Shown piece after piece: positions 1-11,324 of a DNA stretch of 64,000 nt (its first letter is position 1; every line of letters begins with the position of its first letter). The notes below the pieces were generated by a model, which saw only the letters and a program-made list of their open reading frames with translations, was not told the DNA's origin and ran no database searches. Both the position numbers and the translations under genes were made by a program. Source of the DNA: Chondrosia reniformis (Eukaryota; Porifera; Demospongiae; Chondrillida; Chondrillidae); the NCBI GenBank assembly GCA_947172415.1, contig OX359199.1:5453384-5517383 (forward strand), read 5' to 3'.

Positions 1-3000
1 CCTCCTCCAACTTGACAAAACACATGTCTAATAAATACTTGACTATGGTCAGTCTACCACACTGACCTGCTAACATAAGGGGAGTTTGACCATGCTGTGT
101 ATAGAGAGAAAGGTATAGAAATAGGGAGTTATGTGTAACACAGATCAATAAAATGTAAGGGAAAGCAGTTTATTTCAATTACTCTACACCACATACACAC
201 TAAACTATGCACTGTTAAGTTGTACATTGGTGTACAGGGAATACTACTTCAAGTAGACATGCCATTAGGCAATATACTACAAAGGTTTCAATAATACTCA
301 TGTACAGATGATCTATAGAATATCAACAATGTGAAGCCATTAGAAGGTTCACTGGACAACAAACTTGTAACCAACAATGTCCTACCTTATCTTTTTCTTC
401 AGGAGAGAACTTCAGTTCTTTAACAATGTAGCTCACCATTTCAGGATTGTCTTGTTTATTTTTGCTGGCATAGTGTACTATACTTTCTCCATCAACATCA
501 ACATCATGGAGATTGTCTGCTTCTGTAAACTTTGGCAGTACAAACTTCAGTAAATCTACATTTCCACTGTAAGCAGACAAGTGTAAGGCATTTACATCTT
601 CCTGTAATGTGAAAATATAATACAGTACAATCATAAGTTTGAACCAGTATCTGATACATACAAATACCAACATATTTCCTATCAATAAACACCTCTCAGT
701 ACGTATACATACATATTAACTTATGGAGTATTATAACAGTGTGAAATTTATACATTGATATTTGATGCAAGTACCCAGGATATGCTTATATACGTATATG
801 TAGAAAGTTTATATTTTTGAATGGAAGGTATAGTTACATAAACGTAGGAAAGTGATAAGTAAACTAGTGCATTTACATGTCACACTATCACTGCAAACCC
901 AACTAACTACAGATAACTATAATGACACAGTTAACAGTGTCTAAATGTACTACAGTCTTACATAGACCACACACAGATGATCATTATAGGACAATCAATA
1001 CTATACAAGGTCCTGTGCTAGTAATATAGTCACTGGAGATGCATAAGAATGGAAATAATTTCTCTTTAATATCTACAACACATGTTGAAGAGTAAATCAC
1101 TTTACACTTACCTTTCTCTCCACTATCCAAACACTTGCTACAACAATACTTACTTGCTATACAGAGAAGTACCTTACCTTGTCCTTGTGGTACACATTAG
1201 CTTTACGTTCCTCTGTCAGATGTTGTACTACTTGTAAGTGACCTTCCTGACAGGCCACCAGTAGAGCTGTGGCACCATACTATAAATAACAAATTAAATA
1301 TTTTTTTTTAACTCACTGTTATGTAAATTTGTAAGAATATAATGTACACAGGTACAGGTACAGGTACAGGTTGTATCAGTAAAATCATATGTTTGTGTAC
1401 AAGCTGTATTTTCATATAGCACACTCTTATGTCTCTAAACTCACCCTTTCCTCCTCCTCATCTACATTGTGACCTGCATCCAACAGGAGTATCAGGATCT
1501 CCAAGTTTCCATTAAGACCAGCTTGTACCACAGGTGACTGGAAATGTAATGTAAATATATTGTTGAATCCTATCAAGCTATGGTCACTTTATATGTGAGA
1601 ATGTCATGGAATATCTAAGACTACAATCAAACTACAGTTAGAACTGCTATACCTCTTTCAATGTCTTCCTAGTAGACAGTGATTCTTTCTTCTTTTCATC
1701 ATATCCCAAGAGTTGTACTGCTAGTGCTAGTACTGTTTTAAACCTGTGGGAGATGGTTTCAAAGTTGACTCTTACAGTCTTCACTAAAGTATCACAAAGG
1801 TACGTCTCCTCCAGCTCCTAATGGAGGAATGGATCACATTAACACCAGTATGTACGTACATACGTACATCATACATAAGAGAAGTCCTATATACAGTACT
1901 TATAAAAAGGAGGAGATCTATATTTAATACTATTAGTGACACAGGCAAGCCTTGCCATATAAAATACCTCAATACTGCTCATTTCTTTCTTCGTACTTTC
2001 CTTCAGTTCTACCATCTGCTTCCAGTCGCTGAGGTCTTCAGATTCATACAGATTCTTCATTCTCTCCTTCACTTTGGATAAAATGGCTTCCTTCTCTTCA
2101 ATCTGCACCTGATACTTGTAGAACTTGTCTTCTACCAAAGACACCTTTCACAACAAGAGAAATTAAGGAAGAGCATATACGTAGTCATCAGACGTAATTA
2201 TGCTTAGCAACCCAACTATTCACTGACATGTAGATCACTTACCACACTCTCTTCGGACACTCTTTCCTTCTCTTCCTCTTTCTCCTGTTTAGATGTCTCT
2301 TTTAGTTGCTCCTCAAGTGATTCCACCTTCTCCACCAAGTCTATATCCACCAACTACAAACAGATCAGTGTACCATTGTAAGAGTTGAGACTGCACCACA
2401 TGGTGTAATGATAGTTATATCAGTGAGTCATGTAACTGCTACTAGGTTGAGTTGGGAATGTAGTTATTAGTGATATCGCACCTCCTTCAGCTTCTTCACT
2501 TCTCCAATATACTTCAGTGCCTGATCTCTTGTTCTGTTCAACTCATTTTGTGACGTCTTCAGTTCCTCTTCTTTACCAGCCAGTTTAGTCTTCAGAGCAT
2601 GCAGCTCCACCATTGTCATGTGGTGCATTCCCTCCATTCCATTCAGTTTATCATTCAACTCACAGTTCAGGTCCTAAAACAAGACAAACCGCTGCCTTAT
2701 GTGAGCAGATCTTAAAATAGTAGTATAGTAGATGTGTCACTCAAGTGAACGTATCATGCATGCACATACATATGTATACACTAATTGTATCTATACGTAC
2801 ACATGTATATATAGATAATTGTTGTATCAGCATATTTTGTGATTCTTATATATGAAGAAACAATAAGGACAAAAAGCTGTCTATGGATCGACCATCTTTT
2901 TAAGAGGCTAAGAGAAGACCCTGGCTCTGTTCCACCCATCAGCTCAATCAGCTCCTCAGGAGACATGAGTGGGTGGGTGGATACATCCAGAGATAAGACA

Positions 3001-6000
3001 TCTGAGCAGGTCAGCTTTGATCCTACAGTCCACTATCTTTCTAATGGATTCACTGAGATATTCCAGCATCATGGAAAACTAACTTTTAGTGCACTGAGTT
3101 CTTCATTTTCTTGAACTACATCAGTTTCCATTTTGTCATCCTCAGCTGTAATTAAGATGAAACTTAGTTTATCTATGAGAATTAGAAGATGACAGTTTCT
3201 GTTACTCTGACTGAATCTAACCTTGTTCCTGTAAGACAGTTCCTACAAGTGTGTCATCTCCCGGAGTGCTATCCAAGCCACCTCTTCTGTAAGGTGATGT
3301 TTGAAGTACTGACAGCAGCTGTAAACGGAAGCAGATGGGAAATGACAAATTTAAACAGCTGCTGCAGTACATGCCATACCACACTCACATCAATGTCCAC
3401 CAGAGCTGACAGCTGGTGAGTAGTGGTCTACAACAATGGGAAGGGACTATTCAAGTAAATGTAATTAACTACCATGGATCCTGCATGTTTCATATGTAAC
3501 AGAAGATGAACAAGATTCAGAGCACAATGCACTGACCTTTGTACTCCTCAGCAGGTCACCACCATTCAGTAGTGTCTGTTGTACGGAGTAGCAGACTGTG
3601 CTCCACTTGATATCAATGTACCAACTGCCTGGATTGTGGTCAATGCTGATCCTCAGCACTCCTAGCTCAAGGAGGGACCAGAGAAGAGGACCTCTGCTGG
3701 TAGCATCAATCACATCTCTTGTGTGCCTGCGAGGAATGTAGAAGGTGATGACACAGCTGTTGCTTGGCTGGACTGAACACCATCTTGTTTTGCTCCTGTC
3801 TATCCCAGCCCCTTCAATTAGGAGAAAGCGCCACAGCTCAATGCACTTCCCATAGGTGACCTCTGGAATGGTGTCCTTTACAGTGATCTGGACTGCAGCA
3901 TTGTCTCCCTGTGACACCTCTTCCTCTCCTTGTAAGGCAGGTAGCCTCTTCTTCATGTTCATGATGTAACGGTAGTCCAGGAGGTGCTGCTCATAATGAT
4001 ATAGAACAGCTTCAGCTTCATTGAGACTCTCTTTTGGAAAGATTTTCACCACAGTGCTGATATATGATAAATCATTCCACTCCTCCTGAATATTGAGGTA
4101 GCTGAAGATGCTGGTAACAGAATCAGCTTCCCTTATCTTCTTCACACCTTCCTCAGATACCATCATCAACCCAGTGTTGATCAGACCCAGTGTCTGCTCC
4201 CTCACTTGCTTGAGATAAGGCTGAAGCATTTGAATGATTATGATACAGGTTCCACTAAAAGACCAGTGTAAGATCTTTTCTGGAGTTCCCTTCAGCAAGT
4301 GACTGGACAACGTACAGTGGTAATCATGAAGTGGGAATCTCTGCAGTGTAACAACACTTCTTTGTATAAGACCTATAAGTCAAAGACATTGAAAAACTGC
4401 AATTTTACTCCTTTTCAGTTAACAGTTAAGTAAAGACTTCTGGAAATGCAAATATTACTGAATATTTGCATTGCAGCTGTTAAGTGTACATCAACACCAA
4501 CTCAATAAACTTAGTTGGTGTACACAAAATGAATTGGTTACTGTAAATTTTTATGCGAATACATGTCTTAATAAGTGCACAAAACTCTAACTAGGTTTAG
4601 TTCCCCAATGATGAATGGCATTGAAGCTTCCTTTCATAAGCTAACAATTGTGGTAATTGGCATTTAACTGCTTCCTAGTTCAAGACAGAAGTTGTTGTTA
4701 AATATTTAACTATTTTGGGGTTTACTGTTTATTTATGAATTGGCCACTACCTTTTTTAAAAAGTTGTTTCTTCAGAGCATCAGCTTCGGGTTTACAGCTT
4801 CTATCCACAAGAACATCTAGCAAGCTCCCAAAAGTCCTTGGCTTGTCTCCTGTGCCATGAGCATTTCGGATCCACTCTGAGAACAACTTTAACGAACACT
4901 GCTCATATTCTTTAGCTGAACTTTTGATTCCTTCTAACTTGTTTACAGAAAACCCTAGCGCTATCCCAATATCCTCCCACTTGTGTGGCACTTCATCAAC
5001 AATACAGCCTTGAAGGATTTCCATGTGATGTTGTTCAATAGAAACACTAAAAATAGAGATTTTATAACTTCTCTGCACTTTACAGGCAAATGGTAAATAT
5101 AATTCTTTCTACAAATGGTTTGTGCAACTACACTAATGTGTAGTACTCACTGTTGATACTCTGGTAGTGAACTGTAAAGTGTTTCACCTAAGTTGAATTA
5201 CAAAAGTGAAGTATTAAGTGAATCAAGTCATGATACAGTTCTGATACAATAGCATGACCTGCACATACTAGCTGAGCAGGAATCACTTACCTTTCACTTC
5301 TGTGACTCCACTAGGGGTTGGTACTGCAGTAGAGGAGGTTACTACTGATGACTTGCTTGGCTCTGAGTTGTGTGACATCCTCTCTTGTCTATCACTCTCT
5401 TCTTTCAAAGAGGACAACCTGGTATTCCTAAGTACGGTATAGGGAATGGCGCTACAGTACAGTCATCATGTATTTTGTATCTCTCAAGTATTCACAGTAA
5501 GTTATATACCTTTCTACTGCTGAAGTTCTCCCATGGTGCGGATCGCTAGTTACTATATATAGATGGATGGAAAGTTAATACTGTAGTGTTAGAGGTATAG
5601 TTAATTTTAAAGAAATGTAGCTATAGGGGAAGGATAGGATAATGAAAATTACAATTAGGATTTTAAGTATATGGGTCAGTAAGAAAGAATGTTGAAGGAT
5701 GTGGAGAGATGTATAAAAGAACTTAACAGTAGTCTACTGTTATGTCAAAAGGTAACTTAATTACACGTATGCAAAAATTACAACTTGTACAAATTCAAAC
5801 TGTACAGAGAAGAAAGCCTTCTTACTAGACTGGGAATGTCCTTCGAGTCTCTTCTTTATCTCATCTGCAACATCTCCCTTATTTACAAGCGGTTCTCTGA
5901 GCACGTTCAGCAGGTATTCCCAAGTCGGTTTCACCAGCACGCCTCCCACATTCCTCTCGCCTGCACTAATCCAGTTTTTGATAATAGCATAAAGCTGCAT

Positions 6001-6281
6001 ATCTGTCGAATCTTTATACGTTTTCTTAAGAACCTCAACTGATTCATCTTCTCCCAAAAATGTAGCAAGTATGATCAATTTATCTACTAGCTTCGGTATG
6101 AAATGGAGCAGAACTATAAGAGAAGCTGGTTCTTGTAGACGTACCCGCTCTGAAGCTGCTAAATAAACGAAAATGGAATACGGGTATATCGCCTCAAAAT
6201 CTATTTCGAAATGATTACATCGAATCGATCATTTAGTTGCCATGAAGGCTACTTACTATTCTCTGAAAGGTCTTCAGACAT
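1..6281 (-). CDS. Gene A: death-domain/coiled-coil/ankyrin protein (3' end outside window)
   Basis: Exons rebuilt from the minus strand with matching phases: 6257-6281 (ATG, M-S-E-D-L-S-E-N), 5826-6158, 5510-5552, 5291-5427, 5151-5187, 4751-5046, 3537-4372, 3389-3412, 3222-3318, 3084-3145, 2482-2673, 2243-2353, 1968-2144, 1653-1817, then ankyrin exons 1445-1537, 1178-1279, 386-601 and <1-94. Residues about 20-110 form a death-domain-like helical module with the motif PTWEYLLNVL. Residues about 190-290 form a clearer death domain (KWEDIGIALG, then FSEWIRN). Residues about 290-569 match no family I know. A Glu/Lys-rich coiled coil spans about 610-800. Ankyrin repeats follow (ALLVACQEGHLQVVQHL). 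Death domains and ankyrin repeats are protein-interaction modules, so a cytosolic signalling adaptor or sensor is inferred. This is the only copy whose short first exon I could find. No stop or frameshift was seen. Confidence 0.8.
3537..4372 (-). other. Gene A large exon: unrecognised ~280-residue module
   Basis: One 836-nt open exon, entered in phase 1 (GLIQRS...) and ending in phase 0 at the donor AAAG|gtcagt. It is predicted to be mixed alpha/beta. A helical first half contains LQPYLKQVREQTLGL and EEWNDLSYISTVVKIF. A second half has strand-like segments: VQITVKDTIPEVTYG, CVITFYIPRRH and VLRISIDHNPGSWYIDI. The copies in B (17837-18672), C (32259-33094) and D (43536-44371) have the same length with no indel, so this exon appears to be under protein-level constraint. 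I cannot assign it to a named family. Confidence 0.7.
4751..5046 (-). other. Gene A exon encoding the second death domain
   Basis: Single 296-nt exon flanked by a clean acceptor (tttttag) and the donor AAAAAAG|gtagtg. The encoded stretch begins VSIEQHHMEILQ and shows the family pattern: W and IG-x-x-LG in helices 2-3, a C-x-x-x-LFSEWI core, and T-F-G-S-L-L-D-V-L ahead of the last helix. Equivalent exons are at 19051-19346, 33468-33763 and 44750-45045. Differences among copies lie mainly on charged surface positions (for example D/A-R-S-C). Confidence 0.75.
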
Positions 6282-6503
6282 TTCGAATCATCCTATATAC
6301 AAGACCATGGTCACACCCATTTCCTGCTCATGTGACACACATAATACCCTATGATACTTCGTATGTATTAATACATATTCATTGATTCATCACAGAAGTA
6401 TATTTTGTATGCCACTCACTTTTTAGACATTTTGAGTGATCCAGGTACTCATTTACTCAATCAATACATATGTATATGTATATAATGCTATGTTCATCAT
6501 GAT
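6257..6503 (-). promoter_or_regulatory. First exon and upstream flank of gene A
   Basis: The start codon is at 6279-6281 and the eight-codon first exon ends at a GTAAGT donor. The flank up to about 6480 holds a conserved block (cacacccatttcctgctca..., ...gagtgatccaggtactc) that recurs at about 7290-7440. No TATA box was confidently placed. The region is called regulatory only by position and duplication. Confidence 0.4.
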
Positions 6504-6663
6504 TTGGTTACAATTTGAGCGTCAGCAACACTTATTATTAATCAAACTGGTTAAACTGGTTGTATGGCTTCCTCCTCATTTATTGCTGAAGAAGACCTAC
6601 GGGTTGAAACGCCCTAATAATTTGATTAATAATAAATGTTGCTGATGCTCAAATTGCAACCAA
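6504..6663. mobile_element. MITE-like palindromic element (~160 bp)
   Basis: The two 43-base ends (6504-6546 and 6621-6663) are inverted copies differing at three positions by eye: left arm ttggttacaatttgagc, right arm ending gctcaaattgcaaccaa. There is no coding capacity between the arms. This is the form of a non-autonomous DNA transposon. It is absent at the matching place in units B to D. Confidence 0.75.
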
Positions 6664-6935
6664 TTCATGTATATATGTATATATATGCTATATGATACAC
6701 ATACGCAAACATATTATTACACTGTTTGCAATTGACTCGTAAACTTTTGCTTGTGTAGATAACATGAAAATAGATACAGAGTATATTCCATGTATACAAG
6801 TAGTAGTGTAAATATATGAGCTGTAATATTTATACTACCAAAGACTTCTGCTGATTGTCAGGACTTGTAAATTCTCAGAATGTTTTGATTTTGAATTTAT
6901 TTATCCAATTATACTAGTTATGTGATAAATAAATG

Positions 6936-7112
6936 TACTCTCCAAAAATTCATTTAAAAATATTACTTTAGAATCAAGTTCTTGCTAGTTTCGTTATTAT
7001 TTCTCCTAAAGTAGCATGAAACTCCTTGCCCCAGTGTGACCTTCCTGAGAGTGGACTGGTTAACCTGTGCACCTCACCAAAGTACAAATCCTTCTGCTGC
7101 AGAGAAGGATCA
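6936..7112 (-). pseudogene. Broken fragment of the aldonolactone oxidase last exon
   Basis: The sequence matches the minus-strand last oxidase exon at 7671-7970 (for example cttgccccagtgtgaccttcc and ggtcaacc-type blocks). An internal deletion of roughly 30-35 bases follows caagttcttgct, and substitutions are present. It stops abruptly at catacagcag, where it joins gene-A-like exon 2 sequence. It cannot encode a complete domain. It is a recombination remnant lying between gene A and the intact-looking oxidase exons. Confidence 0.8.
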
Positions 7113-7450
7113 TACAGCAGGCTCTTGTAGATTTACCCGCTCTGAAGCTATTAAATAGAAAATGGAATAGGGGTATTCTATTTCATCGAATCGATCAATT
7201 ATTTGCTTAAATAAAGGTGATCGATGGTTGGATGTATTGAGTGTTACTTACTGTTTTCTGAAAGGTCTTCAGACATTTCGAATGACCATGGCCACACCCA
7301 TGCATTTCATGCTCACGTGACACACATATAGCAATGTACTAATACATATTCATTGATTCAGAGGAGAACAAGGGAAGCATATCTTGTATGCCACTTACAG
7401 ACATTTTGAGTGATCCAGGTACTCATTTGCTCAATCAATACACACCTATA
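7113..7450 (-). pseudogene. Second, truncated copy of gene A exon 1, exon 2 start and flank
   Basis: 7252-7276 repeats the gene A first exon (ATG plus M-S-E-D-L-S-E-N and a GTAAGT donor). 7113-7148 repeats only the first ~36 bases of exon 2 (acceptor ...aatag then CTTCAGAGCGGG), and then passes straight into the oxidase fragment at 7112. The flank at 7290-7440 repeats 6300-6460. It is a deletion scar: the start of a death-domain gene whose body is missing. Confidence 0.8.
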
Positions 7451-7670
7451 TGTATATATATGATACTTTTTGTCTCGTAAAATTGTGCTTGTGTGTATAC
7501 ATGTAGTAGTGTAAATATGATTTCTGCTGAGTTTCAGGACTTGTAAAATCACAAATAGCTGTTACTACACCCTCAAGATATATATTTCAATTTCAATAAT
7601 ACTAGTCACACTACATATTTATAAATACATGTATATGTACATTTATGCAAATATACTAGTCATCATTCTG
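7451..7670. other. AT-rich spacer
   Basis: Low-complexity AT-rich sequence with TATA/TACA runs. It ends just before the oxidase stop codon. I see no coding signal or RNA gene. Confidence 0.5.
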
Positions 7671-10600
7671 TTAAATAAATGTACTCTCCAAAAATTCATT
7701 CAAAAATATTCCTTTAGAATCAAGTTCTTGCTGCAGAGACAGAAAATTGGTTAGTTTTGGATAAAGTCTTGTCATTTCTCCTAAAGTAGAATGGAACTCC
7801 TTGCCCCAGTGTGGCCTTCCTGAGAGTGGACTGGTTAACCTGTGCACCTCACCAAAGTACAAATCCTTCTGCTGCTGAGAAGGATCATACAGCAGAAGAG
7901 TAAGGAAACAGCTAAGAGGACGACCATAGCTCGGACTCAACCAGAACTCATCTCCAGCCACCATTCTCACCTACACATACCGTGATGTGATAGATAGACT
8001 TTTTATAACATCTGCATGCACCCATATGATAAGAATATCAGTCATATGTCACTTTGACATTGTAACACTATCTCCTATAACATGTTAAAATCTTACATAA
8101 CTGCTATTCAGAATTTGAGTCATTTTCAGCTGTTTCTTGTACAAAATCCTTTTACTATTAAACTCTATACATTTGTACAAGAAAAAAGCTGCAAATTTGA
8201 ATAGCAGCTAAATAAAGTTTGCAAGCACAAAGCGTTCCCATCCATAATAAGGGTCTTACTTCCTAGCCACTCCCACAATATGGCTGCTATGCACCACATG
8301 TACACTTCCATACCTCTACAATATCATTGACTACCATATCCACATTCTTCACAAATTGAATGAGCTTGCTGATGGCAGTCACACAATTCTCCTGTGACAC
8401 AGAAATCTCTGAATTGTGATGCGTACCCTACAGACATTGCCATATTGATTACTAATAAATCTCTACTATACGTATTTCAAATTTTTGTATATATACAATA
8501 ACTATACAATGGCTATACATGTATGTGCTTTATAATGTATTCTGTAAATAGAAATAATTATAGATAGATGTTAGAATGGTTTTATAACTTATTTGGCTAT
8601 AGATTTACCCCACCCCACCCCACCCCCCACCTACGTATGTGTGTGTCCTGAGTACCTGATAGAGAGGCATGTAGAAAATGTCTCTGTGACTTCCTACTCT
8701 TTCGTGCACTGGAAATACTACACCAGAGTCAATAAGTAGTTTAATCATAAGCTTTCCCATGGCAACAGGGCCCTGATTGGATAACCACTCCACCATTTCA
8801 TATACCATGCCCTAAGGAAACAAAGCAAAACGGTATATCGCAAGTAGCAAAGATAATAAGCAGCATCACACATAACTGTCCATGACACTCTATAGATTAA
8901 TTGCTGTGTATAATATAATCAATGATAATACTGTACACAACTGGTAAAGATGAAAAGGAGGTTAATTCCACAATACTGAGGCAAAGGCTGGGGTAAATCA
9001 CAGTTCGACATAATAATTCCTACTTATTATTCACAATAGAATGTACGTATAAAGATGTACAGATGAAATGTCTTGCAATATTAATTGAAACACAAACACA
9101 AATGTGATCTGCCCCAAAAACAATAAAAATCTTAATTGTACATGTACAGTAATACACATTTGCCTAGATGTACATACGTATGTACGTACTGATATTTAAT
9201 ATATCCTATGGCATGTATTCATGTGTGACATTCCTACTCTAAGTCTTAATGCTGTTAGACTTGGGTTATTAGTTGGTTTCTGGTCAGTCCTGTCCAGCTG
9301 GTACACTATGCATGTGTCTGAGTTCATCTCCAACCACAACTTTACATACTCTGCTGAATTTATTAAATCTTCAAAATGCTCAATACAGTAATTTAGTGGT
9401 TTAGCCTGTATATAAAGAAAAAAGTTTAAATACATATATCATCTTTACAAATTGATGAAGCTTTGAAAAGAATATGGCAGAGATGCTGCAGCTTGCCTCT
9501 CCAGACAAGACTTACTTCTTGCCTTTCAATGAGGTCAAACCTCTTCTCAAACTGAAAAGTAACTTGGGTAATGACACCAAGCAGACCTAGGCTGACTAGA
9601 CTGGCATTAAAGAAGTCAGTTCCCTTCTCACAGGTAACAATCTAGAGGAGAAGAGAGAAAGAGAGAAGGATATTCACACAATTGGAACCATTATGATAGG
9701 CTGTATCAGCGTCAAACTTACTGTTCCATTAGCCAACAATAGTTTAAATTGGGTCACAAGTGTTGCCAGGTTACCGTATTTACTACCAGCAGAATGAGTG
9801 GCTGCATGTATTATACAAGTACTGTATAACATTACAGGAAATAATTAGTCTATCTTTGAAATGCTGAGGACTATCTAATGAACAACCTTAATACTTCATA
9901 AATCAACAACAATATGATTTCTGGTTGGATTTGAGTGTTTGAACAGTTCTATGTTTGGGCGCATCAAATCATACCTACTTCTACTATCATGATACGCCAA
10001 ACATAGAAGTGATGAGTTTCAGTATGCCACTTCTGCAATGTTAGCCTTACCATATGATCGCTGTCACTTTTTCCAGATGTGCCAATCACTGTTGTAGGCA
10101 CTGTCATCCCTACTTCCAATATTCTTTGAATGTTTTATTTAACTCGTATTATTATGCACATATTTTACCTGTGGATAAAAAGGCTCCATGCTGCTAAAGG
10201 CTTCATGCTGCCCTATATGGGCTTCATGCTATGGACTATTGAAATAGTTAATACCTCAATTATAAATGAATAATTTAATTGCTTACCTGTGGATATGGCA
10301 CCTGCCACAGTTTGGTGGGAGATACTGGGCAATATGGAGAGGGCATAGCCTCTCTCCTCTAGGATGTCATTGACCTCATTCAATGTAGTGCCTCCCTTTA
10401 CAGTCACCTCTTTAGCATGTTCATCCAATCTAATCACACCTACACATGTGGAATAACAGGAGATGCTAAGAAACCCTAAATGAGTCTTGAAGACATACAG
10501 AGATGCCAACCCATCAAAACCAAAGTCAGTGAGATGGCAAAATCTTTAAAAGTATCTGCACGTTGCAGCTCCTCTTTGAATAGAATTTAAATTAATCCTA

Positions 10601-11187
10601 TCCCTAACAACTAAAACTAAAGTTTAGTATAAGTTGGGGTTGGGAATGCTCAGTTTCCAACATATTTTTAGAATGTGTACAAGTTGCAATCAGCTAAATA
10701 CAGTGACAGATCTAAATTTGTGACTGTAGAGATTGGCCCATTTGAATTTTCTGTGGATTAAGTAATTTTAATGGTCTGAAAATTCGTAAGAGTTGGTTAT
10801 AATTACAGCAGCGTTACACACACAAGTAGTACGTAGTATGTCAGCTGACGTGGAGGGTCAATGCGGGTACTTAACTTTTCAAACCCTAACCTGTTCTCTA
10901 CTATCTAGTCTTAAACCAAATGATACAAAAATAACTAAAATATAAATTCAACAATATAAGTCACACAAATTTATAGACTTTGAGGGAAACATAAGAGCAG
11001 GGCGAACCTCTATAATTGATTAAGGACAACAGGGTACCGGCAGATACTGCTAAAGGAGACATAGAGTGACCAGATCCGACTACCCTGACCTTCCTACCCG
11101 CATCGTTTGCAGTTTGTATCACATTCACCAGTTCGTCCAAAGTCGATGGAGTAATCACATTCTCAGGAGGAAAGTAAAAATGATAAT
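7671..11187 (-). CDS. Aldonolactone oxidase (L-gulono-/D-arabinono-1,4-lactone oxidase family), copy A, 5' exon damaged
   Basis: Exons in phase: 11008-11187, 10287-10439, 9722-9801, 9516-9641, 9238-9405, 8656-8811, 8314-8427 and 7671-7970 (stop). The order of motifs matches the family: an FAD-binding VGSGHSMS in the first exon listed, TVKGGTTLNEVNDILEERG, THSAGSKYGNLATLV, and the C-terminal substrate-side motif SGRPHWGKEFHS. Family members oxidise an aldonolactone with O2 using FAD in the ascorbate or erythroascorbate route. The small first exon present in copy D (52754-52793) is represented here around 11230-11270, but with one extra base that brings TGA into frame. The copy may therefore be non-functional or use another start. 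A truncated KDM3 gene begins about 140 bp away on the other strand. Confidence 0.75.
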
Positions 11188-11324
11188 CTGTAACAAATCG
11201 GGAAGGAAAAACGTAAGATCTAGACCTTTAATATACTTGTCATATACTTGTAGAAAGTGAACGCATGCAACTGTACAGCTATAGATCTAGCTATAGATTT
11301 TTGGGTTACTTTTACCATTACTGT
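11188..11324. promoter_or_regulatory. Interval between the oxidase copy A and the KDM3 fragment, with a rearrangement junction
   Basis: The minus strand contains the damaged relative of the oxidase first exon. Homology to the KDM3 gene starts abruptly at gactacactagaag (11325). In units B and C the matching bases are preceded by KDM3 coding sequence, so 11324/11325 is a breakpoint and not a natural promoter. Confidence 0.5.

Noticed and set aside
1821..2081. 86-residue plus-strand open frame repeated in all units
   Set aside because: It is antisense to the coiled-coil exon 1968-2144 and its conserved intron.
2781..3010. Possible extra coding exon MSPEELIELMGGTEPGSSLSLLKRW in gene A and its copies
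   Set aside because: The flanking exons join in phase without it, and no acceptor gives the needed phase. Its similarity between copies is no higher than that of the introns.
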